DNA from: Prevotellaceae bacterium UBA2448
GTDB taxonomy: Bacteria; Bacteroidota; Bacteroidia; Bacteroidales; Bacteroidaceae
DNA: 64,000 nt
NCBI GenBank assembly: GCA_002342585.1
Contig: DDQG01000042.1
Coordinates: 1-64,000, forward strand
Reading direction: 5' to 3'
Positions 24,903 through 34,587 of this stretch are shown piece by piece (the stretch's first letter is position 1; the number at the start of each line of letters is the position of its first letter). The notes beneath the pieces are model-generated. The model did not search any database. It was not told the origin of the DNA and saw only the letters and a list, made by a program, of their open reading frames with translations. The position numbers were made by a program, and so were the translations under genes.

Positions 24903-26325
24903 GCAATGTGCTCTCGCGACGCAACTGGAAATGCAATGTGTAATGTCCATCCGGGTCGGCTCCTACAACACCAAGGGTGTCTTTTGTTTTCACCTTCTGT
25001 CCCTTGCGAACCGACACACTCTTCAAACCTGAATAAACACTTATGTAACTGCCATGACGCAACATAACTATGTAAGTAGAGCCATACTGGAATATGCTAC
25101 TTACTTCGCCATCGAATATTGCACGCGCCATAGCACCCTGCTGACCACGAATATCGATACCCTTACTGTTTAGAGTTACATTGCGCAAGCCCTGTACATT
25201 ATACATACCGAAGTGGCGGGTTATGTTGAATCCACCAGTGATAGGCATTGGCAAACGACCCTTGTTGGCAGTGAAACTGCTACTCAGTTTATCGTTATAT
25301 TCTGAATATCTGAACTTCTCAACTTTTGTACCCTTATCCGCTGTTGAAGATGAAGAAGAGGAACTCTTACTGCTCTTCTTAGAAGTCTTGGTATTGTTGG
25401 CAGCCTGAGCAGCTCTGCGGGCTTCTTCCTCCTGACGACGACGCTCTGCCTCAGCACGACGACGACGTTCTGCTTCAATCTCCTCCTGAATCAGTTTTTC
25501 AATCTGATTGCTCAGTTGCTGTTCACGTTTCTGGTATTCAGCAATCTGCTTATTTACCAAATCGAGGTTCTTATTTAGAAGGGTTGCCTTCGACTCACAA
25601 TTAGACTTCAGACGGGCAAGTTGTTTCTGATGAGACTCCATAGTGCCAAGATTCATCTTCATAGCTGCCTGAGCACCTAACAACTTATTACGTGCATTAT
25701 TGACTTCGAGTTGTTTCTCCTGTATCAGTTCTCCCTGCGCACGCTGATAGGTAGTGTATTCGCGAATGTATCGCATACGGCGGAGTATCTGTGCGAAGTT
25801 ATCAGCAGAGAAAATAAAGGTAAGACGCTGTTGCACAGTCTGCTGCTTACGCTGTTGCATAAGGGAACGCGCATATTGCTTACGACGGAGTTCCAGCTGT
25901 GCTTCAAGACGCGAAAGTTCGGCAGACATAGAGTCGATATTTGCCTGCAAAGTCTTTATCTCCACACTCAGGCTATCGATGGAACGCTGCTGACGGTTCA
26001 TCTTGCCGTTTATGACAAGCACACTGTCGAGGTTTGCCTTAATATTCTTAGCCAACTGCTTAGCACGCTCCTGTTCGAGTTTTCGTTTGCGCTCAGCTTC
26101 CTTCTTGGCATTGCGAAGTTGTGTTTTTTTATCTACCTTCTTCGCAGAAGACTTCCTGGCGGAAGACTTCTGAGTTGTAGCAGTCTTTCGTCGCTGTGCC
26201 GCTACAGGAGTAGATACGGAAAGACACACAAGAAAGAGCATACAGAAACATATCAGTTTGTATGCTGTAGCCAGTCTGGAATGCCCAAACGAACCAAGTG
26301 TAGTATGTCGGCTAATAATACGCAT
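24877..26325 (-). CDS. EnvC-like murein hydrolase activator (coiled coil plus degenerate M23/LytM)
   Basis: 482 residues. The signal sequence has a long N-region (hydrophobic residues 24-43, ends VAAQ). Residues about 55-310 form a long Lys/Arg/Gln-rich coiled coil, followed by a Ser-rich linker (about 320-340) and a LytM domain (about 360-482). The M23 zinc motifs are damaged: NSKGIDI where HxxxD is expected, and TLHFQ where HxH is expected. This points to an amidase activator like EnvC rather than an active peptidase. A TAATG overlap couples it to DUF4292. Confidence 0.88.
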   Translation of the reverse strand: MRIISRHTTLGSFGHSRLATAYKLICFCMLFLVCLSVSTPVAAQRRKTATTQKSSARKSSAKKVDKKTQLRNAKKEAERKRKLEQERAKQLAKNIKANLDSVLVINGKMNRQQRSIDSLSVEIKTLQANIDSMSAELSRLEAQLELRRKQYARSLMQQRKQQTVQQRLTFIFSADNFAQILRRMRYIREYTTYQRAQGELIQEKQLEVNNARNKLLGAQAAMKMNLGTMESHQKQLARLKSNCESKATLLNKNLDLVNKQIAEYQKREQQLSNQIEKLIQEEIEAERRRRAEAERRRQEEEARRAAQAANNTKTSKKSSKSSSSSSSTADKGTKVEKFRYSEYNDKLSSSFTANKGRLPMPITGGFNITRHFGMYNVQGLRNVTLNSKGIDIRGQQGAMARAIFDGEVSSIFQYGSTYIVMLRHGSYISVYSGLKSVSVRKGQKVKTKDTLGVVGADPDGHYTLHFQLRRESTLLNPEHWVR

Positions 26326-26945
26326 TAGAAGTCGGAGAGGCTTTTAAAGAGTTCTTCGGCAGAAACCTGGTCATACTTGTACGAAGGAACTGTATGAGCT
26401 TCCCAGTCGGATTTGTCGTTTTTGCTGGAGAGGTTAAGTGTCAGTTCTACAGTTTTTCTGCCAAGAGGGAAGTGAAACTGCAGTTGGTCTGTATCCTCTC
26501 GTGTTGCCTGCTGCCAGAAATAGTTTTCAATAGTCTGATAGTCTATTCCACGATTTGAATATCGGTTCAAGTCATCGTATGTCAGCACAACATAACGTTT
26601 GTTATACCTGTCAATCAGCAGAATAGAGTTAGGGTCTATCTCCATGCGACCTACTTCAGAGATTCCGAGGATAGGATCTACGAGCGCGAGCTGAATTACT
26701 TCTCCTTTACGCATACGAAGAGTGCCGCTGGTGCCTATGTTGCTGCCATCGTATTTCAGTTTAACACGAACATGAGCAGTCATATTGGTCTGAGCAGTGA
26801 TTGCTCCTGAATTGTCTTGAGTCTGTTCTGTAATGACTGATGTCTGAGGTCCAGTAACAGATGTAGTTTCTGTAGCCTTCTTGCTGCTTCGGCACGCTGT
26901 CAGGAGTGCTACAGCAAGAAGAAGTAAATATAGGTTTTTTGTCAT
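26325..26945 (-). CDS. DUF4292 lipoprotein
   Basis: 206 residues. The lipoprotein signal ends LLTACRSS (Cys18), followed by a Thr-rich linker and a beta-rich DUF4292 domain (NMTAHVRVKLKYDGSNIGTS cut: AHVRVKLKYDG; EVGRMEIDPNSILLIDRYNK). The fold resembles LolA/LolB-type barrels in related families, which is inference. In Bacteroidetes this gene is usually next to an M23/EnvC-type gene, as here. Its stop overlaps the EnvC-like start by one base. Confidence 0.88.
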   Translation of the reverse strand: MTKNLYLLLLAVALLTACRSSKKATETTSVTGPQTSVITEQTQDNSGAITAQTNMTAHVRVKLKYDGSNIGTSGTLRMRKGEVIQLALVDPILGISEVGRMEIDPNSILLIDRYNKRYVVLTYDDLNRYSNRGIDYQTIENYFWQQATREDTDQLQFHFPLGRKTVELTLNLSSKNDKSDWEAHTVPSYKYDQVSAEELFKSLSDF

Positions 26946-27050
26946 ATGCTTGAACTTTAGACACCTCTAGAATTCGGAGTGAGGGAGAACCTAAGGGTGT
27001 AGATTTCAATTTTGAGCGCAAAGTTAGTGATTTATTCATAGAAATGTCGT

Positions 27051-27058
27051 ACCTTCGC
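27051..27058 (+). promoter_or_regulatory. -7 box for asd
   Basis: TACCTTCG, as before DUF1846, ends 25 bp before the asd ATG. Confidence 0.5.
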
Positions 27059-27083
27059 GCGCAAATTTTAAACAATATATAAT

Positions 27084-28094
27084 ATGAAAGTAGCAATTGT
27101 TGGCGCAAGCGGCGCTGTAGGACAGGAATTTCTCCGTGTACTTGATGAGAGAAACTTCCCTATCGATGAATTAGTTTTGTTTGGTTCAAGCCGTAGTGCC
27201 GGCACAAAATACACCTTCAGAGGTAAGGAATATGAAGTAAAACTGCTGAAGCATGGCGATGACTTCAAGGGTATTGACATCGCATTTACCAGTGCTGGAG
27301 CTGGAACTAGCAAAGAATTTGCTGAGGACATTACTAAGTTTGGTACTGTGATGATTGACAACTCAAGTGCATTCCGTATGGACGACGATGTGCCATTGGT
27401 TGTGCCTGAGTGCAACGCCGAGGATGCTCTGAACCGCCCACGCGGCATCATCGCAAATCCTAACTGTACAACTATCATGATGGTTGTGGTACTTAAACCA
27501 ATCGAAAAACTAAGTCACATCACTCGCATTCACGTAGCAAGTTATCAGAGTGCCAGTGGTGCCGGTGCAGCTGCTATGGCAGAACTGCAGCAGCAGTACA
27601 AGGAAATCGTAGAGGGCAAAGAACCAACAGTTAATAAGTTTGCATATCAGTTGGCATACAACGTAATTCCACAGATTGACGTATTCCAGGACAACGGATA
27701 TACAAAAGAGGAGATGAAGATGTTCAACGAAACTCGTAAGATTATGCACACAGATGCTAAGTGTTCTGCTATGTGCGTTCGTATCTCTTCACTTCGTGCT
27801 CACAGCGAGGCTGTATGGGTAGAAACAGAAAAGCCTATCTCTGTAGAAGAGGCTCAGGCAGCTATCGCAGCAGCTGACGGCGTAACACTCATCGACGACC
27901 CAAAGACTCAGAAGTACCCAATGCCACTGTTCACAGCCGGTAAGGACGATGTATATGTAGGTCGTGTACGCAAGGATCTCGCAAACGAAAACGGTCTTAC
28001 ATTCTGGCTTAGCGGTGACCAGATTAAGAAGGGTGCAGCACTGAACGCAGTACAGATTGCTGAATACCTTATCAAAGTAGGAAACGTGAAATAA
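27084..28094 (+). CDS. asd: aspartate-semialdehyde dehydrogenase
   Basis: 336 residues, the usual length. The NADP-binding loop GASGAVGQ is at 7-14 and the catalytic Cys128 lies in NPNCTT, with RAHSEAV carrying the active-site His. It converts aspartyl phosphate to aspartate semialdehyde, feeding lysine/DAP, threonine and methionine synthesis. This matches the presence of ddh at 46.7 kb. Single gene with its own promoter and terminator. Confidence 0.97.
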   Translation: MKVAIVGASGAVGQEFLRVLDERNFPIDELVLFGSSRSAGTKYTFRGKEYEVKLLKHGDDFKGIDIAFTSAGAGTSKEFAEDITKFGTVMIDNSSAFRMDDDVPLVVPECNAEDALNRPRGIIANPNCTTIMMVVVLKPIEKLSHITRIHVASYQSASGAGAAAMAELQQQYKEIVEGKEPTVNKFAYQLAYNVIPQIDVFQDNGYTKEEMKMFNETRKIMHTDAKCSAMCVRISSLRAHSEAVWVETEKPISVEEAQAAIAAADGVTLIDDPKTQKYPMPLFTAGKDDVYVGRVRKDLANENGLTFWLSGDQIKKGAALNAVQIAEYLIKVGNVK

Positions 28095-28113
28095 TTCACA
28101 TACTTATATAAAT

Positions 28114-28150
28114 AACAAGCCCAACCTACAGAAGGTTGGGCTTGTTGTTT
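28114..28150. terminator. Rho-independent terminator after asd
   Basis: A perfect 13-bp stem AACAAGCCCAACC/GGTTGGGCTTGTT with a 7-nt loop, followed by GTTT. It serves asd and may also stop the convergent FKBP transcript. Confidence 0.85.
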
Positions 28151-28167
28151 GCTTATACTGAACTATA

Positions 28168-28800
28168 TTATCTCCAACTGGTATTCTCGCCTCGGGCATA
28201 TACCTTAACGAGTTTCACATCGAAGATAAGTGTTGAGTAGTCGGGAATATTTGAGTACGTACTGGAACTGTTGCTTCCATAACCTACATAGTAAGGGATA
28301 ACCATGTGACATATTTCCCCCTCCACCATGTCTTGCAAAGCCTGACAGAATCCGGGTACATTCTGACTGACTGCCAAAAGTGTTGGAACAGCTGTCTTCT
28401 CGTCTATCTCGTATATAGATTTCTCCGTAAAACTCTGTCCGAACACATGCCCCTCGGGGTAGCTCCTTGAAGGAATTAAACGTCCTCTGTAGAACACACG
28501 AACTGAATCGGAATAAAGAGATTTCACAGTTCCATATCCAGCCTGGAGTTTCTGCACATACACATATATATTATTATTACCAGGATTAGCATCAGCATAT
28601 TCCTTTGGAATATAATATACAAGTGCACGAGTCCATTTATTCGTACCTTGCTGAGCAAGACGGGCAATAGAATCAACGTATACTTGATTACGAGCCTGCC
28701 AGTTGTCGTATTCACCAGCCTCGCTCTCATTCTTTGAACATGAGAACAGAATCAGCGAAAGAACGCAACTGAGAAGAGCTATATACGAGAGTTTTGACAT
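28168..28800 (-). CDS. FKBP-type peptidyl-prolyl isomerase lipoprotein
   Basis: 210 residues. The lipobox is LILFSCSK (Cys21). The FKBP-like core shows VRVFYRGRLIPS, FTEKSIYEID, VPGFCQALQDMVEGE, HMVIPYYVGYG and STLIFDVKLVKV in the right order. It is probably anchored in the outer or inner membrane, where it helps fold exported proteins. The gene follows glyS by 9 bp. Confidence 0.88.
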   Translation of the reverse strand: MSKLSYIALLSCVLSLILFSCSKNESEAGEYDNWQARNQVYVDSIARLAQQGTNKWTRALVYYIPKEYADANPGNNNIYVYVQKLQAGYGTVKSLYSDSVRVFYRGRLIPSRSYPEGHVFGQSFTEKSIYEIDEKTAVPTLLAVSQNVPGFCQALQDMVEGEICHMVIPYYVGYGSNSSSTYSNIPDYSTLIFDVKLVKVYARGENTSWR

Positions 28801-28809
28801 AATTATATA

Positions 28810-30363
28810 TTATTTCAAGTTCTTCAAGAGACTTGGAATGCTTACCTGGTCTTCTATGATTCCACGCAATTCGCTGATAGCAACACGCTTCTGTTCCATT
28901 GTGTCGCGATAACGAAGAGTTACGGTATTGTCTTCCAGTGTCTGGTTGTCAACAGTTACACAGAATGGAGTACCGATGGCATCCTGACGACGGTAACGCT
29001 TACCAATCTGATCCTTCTCCTCGTACTTGCAGTTGAAGTGGAATTTGAGTTCGTCGATAATTTCACGAGCTTTCTCTGGCAGACCATCTTTCTTAGTAAG
29101 TGGGAACACAGCCAATTTGATAGGAGCAAGTGCTGCAGGTAAACGCAATACAGTACGTACATCACCACCTTCGAGATGTTCTTCGCAATAGCTATGGCAG
29201 ATGACAGAAAGGAACATACGGTCAACACCTATACTTGTTTCAATAACGTATGGAGTGTATGACTTATTCTCTTCTGGGTCAAAGTACTCAATCTTCTTGC
29301 CTGAGTATTTAGCATGCTGAGAAAGGTCGAAGTTAGTACGAGAGTGGATACCCTCTACCTCCTTGAAACCGAATGGCATCTTGAATTCAATATCAGTTGC
29401 AGCATTAGCATAGTGTGCCAACTTATCATGATCATGGAAACGGTAGTTCTCAGCACCGAATCCAAGAGCTTGATGCCAAGCCATACGACGTTTCTTCCAC
29501 TCGTCAAACCACTGAAGTTCTGTACCAGGTTTTACGAAGAATTGCATCTCCATCTGTTCGAACTCACGCATACGGAAGATGAACTGACGAGCTACGATTT
29601 CATTACGGAAAGCCTTACCAATCTGCGCTATACCGAATGGGAGTTTCATACGACCAGTCTTCTGTACGTTCAGGTAGTTTACGAAGATACCCTGTGCAGT
29701 TTCTGGACGCAGGTAGATAGTGCTTGCACCTTCAGCAGCAGCACCCATCTCAGTCTTGAACATAAGGTTGAACTGACGTACATCTGTCCAGTTGCGAGTA
29801 CCGGAAATAGGACAAACTATCTCTTCGTCAATGATAATCTGACGCAAACCTTCGAGGTCAATGCCTCCAGGTGCATTCATCACATCCTGATAGCGCTGGT
29901 GAAGAGCGTCACGCTTAGCTGTCTCCTCAAGAACGCGAGGAGAGGTAGCACGATACTGAGCCTCATCGAAAGCATCACCAAAACGCTTACGAGCCTTAGC
30001 TACTTCCTTCTCAATCTTGTCATCGTACTTAGCAATCTGTTCTTCGATAAGAACATCTGCACGATAACGTTTTTTTGAGTCGCGATTGTCGATAAGTGGG
30101 TCGTTGAAAGCATCTACGTGTCCACTTGCCTTCCATATAGTCGGGTGCATGAAGATTGCAGAATCGATACCCACGATATTCTCGTGCAGAAGTACCATAT
30201 ACTGCCACCAATACTGCTTGATGTTGTTTTTCAACTCAACACCGTTCTGTCCATAATCATAAACTGCTCCGAGACCATCGTATATCTCAGAAGACGGAAA
30301 TACAAAACCATATTCCTTACAGTGGCTTACCACTTTCTTGAAAATATCCTCCTGTTGTGCCAT
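28810..30363 (-). CDS. glyS: glycine--tRNA ligase (dimeric class II type)
   Basis: 517 residues. Class II motifs are visible: RPETAQGIFVNY, FRNEIVARQFIFRMREFEQM and GVDRMFLSVICHSY, followed by an anticodon-binding domain (APIKLAVFPLTKK). It is the single-chain alpha2 GlyRS, as usual in Bacteroidetes, not the alpha2-beta2 form. It charges tRNA-Gly in the cytoplasm. Cotranscribed with the FKBP gene. No T-box-like leader is seen. Confidence 0.96.
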   Translation of the reverse strand: MAQQEDIFKKVVSHCKEYGFVFPSSEIYDGLGAVYDYGQNGVELKNNIKQYWWQYMVLLHENIVGIDSAIFMHPTIWKASGHVDAFNDPLIDNRDSKKRYRADVLIEEQIAKYDDKIEKEVAKARKRFGDAFDEAQYRATSPRVLEETAKRDALHQRYQDVMNAPGGIDLEGLRQIIIDEEIVCPISGTRNWTDVRQFNLMFKTEMGAAAEGASTIYLRPETAQGIFVNYLNVQKTGRMKLPFGIAQIGKAFRNEIVARQFIFRMREFEQMEMQFFVKPGTELQWFDEWKKRRMAWHQALGFGAENYRFHDHDKLAHYANAATDIEFKMPFGFKEVEGIHSRTNFDLSQHAKYSGKKIEYFDPEENKSYTPYVIETSIGVDRMFLSVICHSYCEEHLEGGDVRTVLRLPAALAPIKLAVFPLTKKDGLPEKAREIIDELKFHFNCKYEEKDQIGKRYRRQDAIGTPFCVTVDNQTLEDNTVTLRYRDTMEQKRVAISELRGIIEDQVSIPSLLKNLK

Positions 30364-30407
30364 TGATTATATTTGTACTTTTTAATTTGACTGCGTAAAA
30401 ATCAGCG

Positions 30408-30415
30408 CAAAGGTA
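30408..30415 (-). promoter_or_regulatory. -7 box for glyS
   Basis: The minus strand reads TACCTTTG, a full match to TAnnTTTG, about 45 bp before glyS and divergent from the box at 30439. Confidence 0.6.
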
Positions 30416-30438
30416 AGACTTTTATAAGGAAAAACTCT

Positions 30439-30446
30439 TACCTTTG
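30439..30446 (+). promoter_or_regulatory. -7 box for the M20 deacetylase gene
   Basis: TACCTTTG lies 26 bp before the ATG at 30473. The two divergent boxes are 23 bp apart, so initiation at one may compete with the other. Confidence 0.6.
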
Positions 30447-30472
30447 GTGCTAAATTTTATGAATAGCACAAA

Positions 30473-31531
30473 ATGGAGTACAGTAAAACAACTTTAGAGG
30501 CCGTAGAATTGTTAAAACAATTGATTTCAACGCCAAGCATAAGCAGAGATGAGAGCAAGGCTGCTGACATCATGGAATCATATATGAAGTCGAAAGGACT
30601 CGCTACTCAACGACATGGAAATAATGTGTGGAGTCAGTCGTCAGACTTTGATTCTAAACGACCTACTATATTGTTGAATGCACACATAGATACTGTAAAA
30701 CCTGTTGCAGACTGGAAGCACAATCCGTTCGTTCCGACATTGGAGGGAGACACCTTATATGGTTTGGGAGCAAACGACTGCGGCGGCGGTCTTGTATCCC
30801 TCTTGCAAGTATTCTTGGCTTTTGAAAATGAGCTGTCTCATAAGGGATTCAACCTTGTATATCTTGCTTCATGTGAGGAGGAGGTAAGCGGAAAGAACGG
30901 CATTGAAAGTGTTCTGCCTATGCTGCCAACTATTTCATTTGCGATCGTAGGTGAACCCACTGGCATGCAACCAGCAATAGCAGAAAAGGGGCTGATGGTA
31001 ATTGATGCCACAGCTCATGGAAAGGCGGGACATGCAGCTCGTAACGAAGGAGACAACGCAATTTATCGTGCTATGCAGGATATCCAATGGATCAGCACAT
31101 GGCAGTTTTCTAAGCAGAGTGACTTGCTGGGACCGGTAAAACAGACTGTAACCATCATAAACGCAGGAACCCAGCATAATGTGATTCCTGCAGAATGTAC
31201 GTTTACTATAGATGTGCGCAGCAATGAATTCTACTCAAACGAAGAGCTATTCGATTATTTCCAGAAGAACATGAAATCGGAACTGAAAGCAAGAAGTTTC
31301 CGACTGGGTTCATCGCATATACCCGAAGACCACACCTTCGTTGTGCGTTGCAAGAAGAAAGGACTGAAACCATTTGGCAGTCCTACTCTGAGTGATCAGG
31401 CACTAATGAAATTTCCGTCACTGAAACTCGGTCCGGGCGAATCGGCACGTTCACATACCGCAGATGAATTCATAAAAATAAGCGAGATAGAAGAGGCAAT
31501 AAAACTCTATATTGAGTTATTGAAAGATTAA
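30473..31531 (+). CDS. M20 family deacetylase, ArgE-like (N-acetylornithine/N-acetylcitrulline)
   Basis: 352 residues. The metal ligands of M20 enzymes are present: NAHIDTV (His71, Asp73), GANDCGGG (Asp102), SCEEEVSG (Glu135-137), and a C-terminal SHTADEF His. The family reaction is removal of acetyl from an amino acid. In Bacteroidetes the arginine pathway goes through succinyl- or acetyl-citrulline and uses an ArgE-type enzyme of this kind, so an arginine role is likely but not proven. The 3' end overlaps the C10 protease gene by 4 bp. Confidence 0.85.
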   Translation: MEYSKTTLEAVELLKQLISTPSISRDESKAADIMESYMKSKGLATQRHGNNVWSQSSDFDSKRPTILLNAHIDTVKPVADWKHNPFVPTLEGDTLYGLGANDCGGGLVSLLQVFLAFENELSHKGFNLVYLASCEEEVSGKNGIESVLPMLPTISFAIVGEPTGMQPAIAEKGLMVIDATAHGKAGHAARNEGDNAIYRAMQDIQWISTWQFSKQSDLLGPVKQTVTIINAGTQHNVIPAECTFTIDVRSNEFYSNEELFDYFQKNMKSELKARSFRLGSSHIPEDHTFVVRCKKKGLKPFGSPTLSDQALMKFPSLKLGPGESARSHTADEFIKISEIEEAIKLYIELLKD

Positions 31532-33288
31532 CGGAATACGTATTTCTTCCCGTTGCGAATGTAAATACCCTTTCCAGGCTGTGCTACACGAGTGCCTGTA
31601 AGAGTGTACCATGCATCATCACCAGCGGATTTCTGTTGTGTGTCGGCAGATGTGATTTCAACATCTTCTATACCAGTAGCAACAGGAGGGTCGGCAACAA
31701 ATGTCACCGTTCCCTGTGGAGTGCTTGATGAAACTGTCACTGTCCAACTTTCCGTATTCCCATATTTTGCAGGTAACGGATAGATTGTACCATCTGAGTC
31801 CTTCATTACCATTCGCATGGTATATGTACCAGCTGTCATAGAACGAGGGAAAGTAGGCGAATAGCAGGAGGCATTTATGTAGTAATAACCCAGATTGATC
31901 TTTGCATTAATATTATCCAGTTTCAGTTCGCCATTAGAGTCATATACTGCAAGACCAACTTCGCCATCGAAAAAACAATCGTAATTAAAAATGGTATCGA
32001 TAACCACCTTAAGATTTTCGCCTTTGGATATTGATGTCCTATCGAGAGTTAGTTTACAGCCAAATATCGTAGGGTGGTAGCCAAAATCCTCTTCAGTTGG
32101 TTGAACACCTAACACAGCGTTTTGATTAAAAACAAAGTTACCCATGTTAGTTGATGCTGGTTTAAGCACTGAAATGGCATAATACCCATTATCCTTCCCT
32201 TGCCACCCCCAATTCACATGAAACATATCAGTGGAAGCATCATATCCATCCAAGATAAACGAATGACCTCCACCTGAAATAGTTATTGCATTAAAAATAA
32301 CAGGTCTGCCAGCGGAAAGATCGTCGATTATCTCTTTCTGAAACTCCTCAACTCCTAAAACATCACGAAGTCGGATTTTTGCATATTTATTGTATCCAAA
32401 CTGATTAACAAAAGCTCTTGGTATGTAATCTTCTACAGTACCTGAGCTTCCCAATCCATCAACATTCCATATCATATCAACGGCAACACCTATTTGATAG
32501 CATATCTTGGCTACCTCATCAGCCTGACTCTGTGTGTATTGTCCTGTCTTCACAACACCATCATCATCCTGATAATTACCATACTCTTTAGCTATATTAT
32601 CCCAGTTATATGTCTGTTCACTAAAGTTTACAGAAACTTGTGAATAGTTTGTATTTGTATATGTTCCGCCTTGTCCTCTGGAAGGGTATTTCCAATAGTT
32701 CATCACCTGAGCCATAGCTAAAGCAACACAACCTACTGAAGCTTTACCATGATACATAGAAGGATTGCCAGAATAATCTACAGGTACCTGATAATTAAAT
32801 GGATATCCCTGACACCAATGGGTCTTGATTAATGGCGCTATGCTATTTGCAGACGTTAATAAACTTCGACAAGATTCAACGGTAGTGATACCATTCTCGT
32901 CGTAATATTCCTTGGCTGCCTGCATCTCTGCAGAAAGAGTAGATAGGAGATGGGTCAGAGCAGTAGGTGCTGTCTCAGTTGAAAAGTGTCCTGTAGTACT
33001 ATATCCAATAACATCACGGAAACGGTCGTCACCACTTACGATAACATATCCGTTTCCATTCGAGATATTCAGAATATAATAATCTGATGTCGAACTGCTC
33101 AATCCCATTAACAAGCGTTTCCCTTCCGTTCCTACTGCGATGAAATCGTCATCTTCGCAAGAAACAAACCCAACTGTTTGTTTTGCAAAAGCAGCCGCAA
33201 TAGATTTGGCATCACGCAAGTTACGCGATGATGGAAGTGCTGATATTGCTATCAAGCACAGGCATATCAGAGTAAATACTCGCTTCAA
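31528..33288 (-). CDS. secreted C10 family (streptopain-like) cysteine protease
   Basis: 586 residues: signal peptide (1 to about 20), propeptide (about 25-155), and catalytic domain with KASVGCVALAMAQVMNYW (Cys187), GGGHSFILDGYD (His342) and HVNWGWQG (Trp360). A beta-sandwich region (about 400-540) and a C-terminal tail ALTGT-type segment (YTLTGTRVAQPGKGIYIRN) follow, like the tails of other secreted proteins here. It resembles interpain A of Prevotella intermedia, a protease that degrades host proteins. It lies 18 bp after purA. Confidence 0.9.
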   Translation of the reverse strand: MKRVFTLICLCLIAISALPSSRNLRDAKSIAAAFAKQTVGFVSCEDDDFIAVGTEGKRLLMGLSSSTSDYYILNISNGNGYVIVSGDDRFRDVIGYSTTGHFSTETAPTALTHLLSTLSAEMQAAKEYYDENGITTVESCRSLLTSANSIAPLIKTHWCQGYPFNYQVPVDYSGNPSMYHGKASVGCVALAMAQVMNYWKYPSRGQGGTYTNTNYSQVSVNFSEQTYNWDNIAKEYGNYQDDDGVVKTGQYTQSQADEVAKICYQIGVAVDMIWNVDGLGSSGTVEDYIPRAFVNQFGYNKYAKIRLRDVLGVEEFQKEIIDDLSAGRPVIFNAITISGGGHSFILDGYDASTDMFHVNWGWQGKDNGYYAISVLKPASTNMGNFVFNQNAVLGVQPTEEDFGYHPTIFGCKLTLDRTSISKGENLKVVIDTIFNYDCFFDGEVGLAVYDSNGELKLDNINAKINLGYYYINASCYSPTFPRSMTAGTYTMRMVMKDSDGTIYPLPAKYGNTESWTVTVSSSTPQGTVTFVADPPVATGIEDVEITSADTQQKSAGDDAWYTLTGTRVAQPGKGIYIRNGKKYVFR

Positions 33289-33306
33289 GGGATTGAATAG
33301 TTATTA

Positions 33307-34578
33307 TTACTTGCGTTCTATAGTTTGTTCGCGGTCAGGACCAACACTAACGATAGTAATAGGAGTTTCGAGTTCCTTCTCAAGGAAAGCAATATAATCG
33401 CTGAATGCCTTTGGGAACTGAGACTCGCTGGTTATCTTAGTCAGGTCGGTATTCCATCCTGGGAGTTCCTCGTAAACTGGTTCTACAGTACCGTCACTGA
33501 TATCGTATGGGAAGTCACGAGTGATGGTTCCATCGTTCAGTTTGTATGCAGTACAAGCCTTAATTGTTTCGAATCCATCAAGAACGTCGCTCTTCATCAT
33601 AATCAGTTTTGTAACACCGCTTACCATGATAGCATAACGCAGTGCAACGAGGTCTATCCAACCACAACGGCGTTCACGTCCTGTCACAGCACCATACTCA
33701 TGACCAATATTACGGATAGTATTTCCGGTTTCATCGAAGAGTTCTGTTGGGAATGGACCTGCACCCACACGTGTGCAGTATGCCTTGATGATGCCGAATA
33801 CATCACCAATTTTATTAGGACCAATTCCAAGACCAATACATGCACCGGCACAAATTGTATTTGATGAAGTAACGAATGGATATGAACCGAAATCAACATC
33901 GAGCATAGTACCCTGAGCGCCCTCACAAAGTACACTCTTTCCTGCCTTCAGGAGTTTGTTGATTTCATGTTCACTGTCAACGAGAGGGAACTGTTTCAGG
34001 TATTCAATACCCTCCATCCATTTCTTCTCCACCTCAGTGATATCGTAATTTGTGTAATTCAGCGACTTGAGGATACTCTCATGACGTGCTTTGTGTTCAG
34101 CATATTTCTTCTCAAAATCACAAAGGATATCGCCTACACGGAGTCCATTACGGCTTGTCTTATCAGTATAAGTAGGGCCAATGCCTTTTCCCGTTGTTCC
34201 TACCTTATTCTTACCCTTTGCTGCCTCATATGCTGCATCAAGCAGACGGTGAGTTGGCATGATAAGGTGTGCCTTCTTGGAAATGTGAAGACGTCCGTGG
34301 AGTGAGTGTCCGCTCTTCTCCAGATCTTTAGCCTCATCCATGAAGAGGTCTGGAGCCAAAACGACACCATTACCTATAATATTTACTTTATCACCTTGGA
34401 ATATGCCAGAAGGAATGGAACGCAAAACATATTTCTGTCCTTCAAACTCCAATGTGTGTCCTGCATTCGGACCACCTTGGAATCGCGCTACTACATCATA
34501 GCGTGGAGTTAATACGTCTACTACCTTTCCTTTGCCTTCGTCTCCCCACTGGAGACCTAAAAGAACATCAACTTTCAT
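33307..34578 (-). CDS. purA: adenylosuccinate synthetase
   Basis: 423 residues. GDEGKGK (12-18) and GGPNAGHT (35-42) are the GTP/IMP site motifs, with TTGKGIGPTYTDK and GRERRCGWIDLVALRYA further on. It makes adenylosuccinate from IMP, aspartate and GTP. It is 9 bp from the Fur-family gene, so it probably shares its transcript. Confidence 0.97.
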   Translation of the reverse strand: MKVDVLLGLQWGDEGKGKVVDVLTPRYDVVARFQGGPNAGHTLEFEGQKYVLRSIPSGIFQGDKVNIIGNGVVLAPDLFMDEAKDLEKSGHSLHGRLHISKKAHLIMPTHRLLDAAYEAAKGKNKVGTTGKGIGPTYTDKTSRNGLRVGDILCDFEKKYAEHKARHESILKSLNYTNYDITEVEKKWMEGIEYLKQFPLVDSEHEINKLLKAGKSVLCEGAQGTMLDVDFGSYPFVTSSNTICAGACIGLGIGPNKIGDVFGIIKAYCTRVGAGPFPTELFDETGNTIRNIGHEYGAVTGRERRCGWIDLVALRYAIMVSGVTKLIMMKSDVLDGFETIKACTAYKLNDGTITRDFPYDISDGTVEPVYEELPGWNTDLTKITSESQFPKAFSDYIAFLEKELETPITIVSVGPDREQTIERK

Positions 34579-34587
34579 CTGTTTTAT

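Noticed and set aside
30364..30472. T-box or other amino-acid-sensing leader before glyS
   Set aside because: The leader is only about 40 nt, too short for a T-box, and a normal divergent promoter pair explains the gap.
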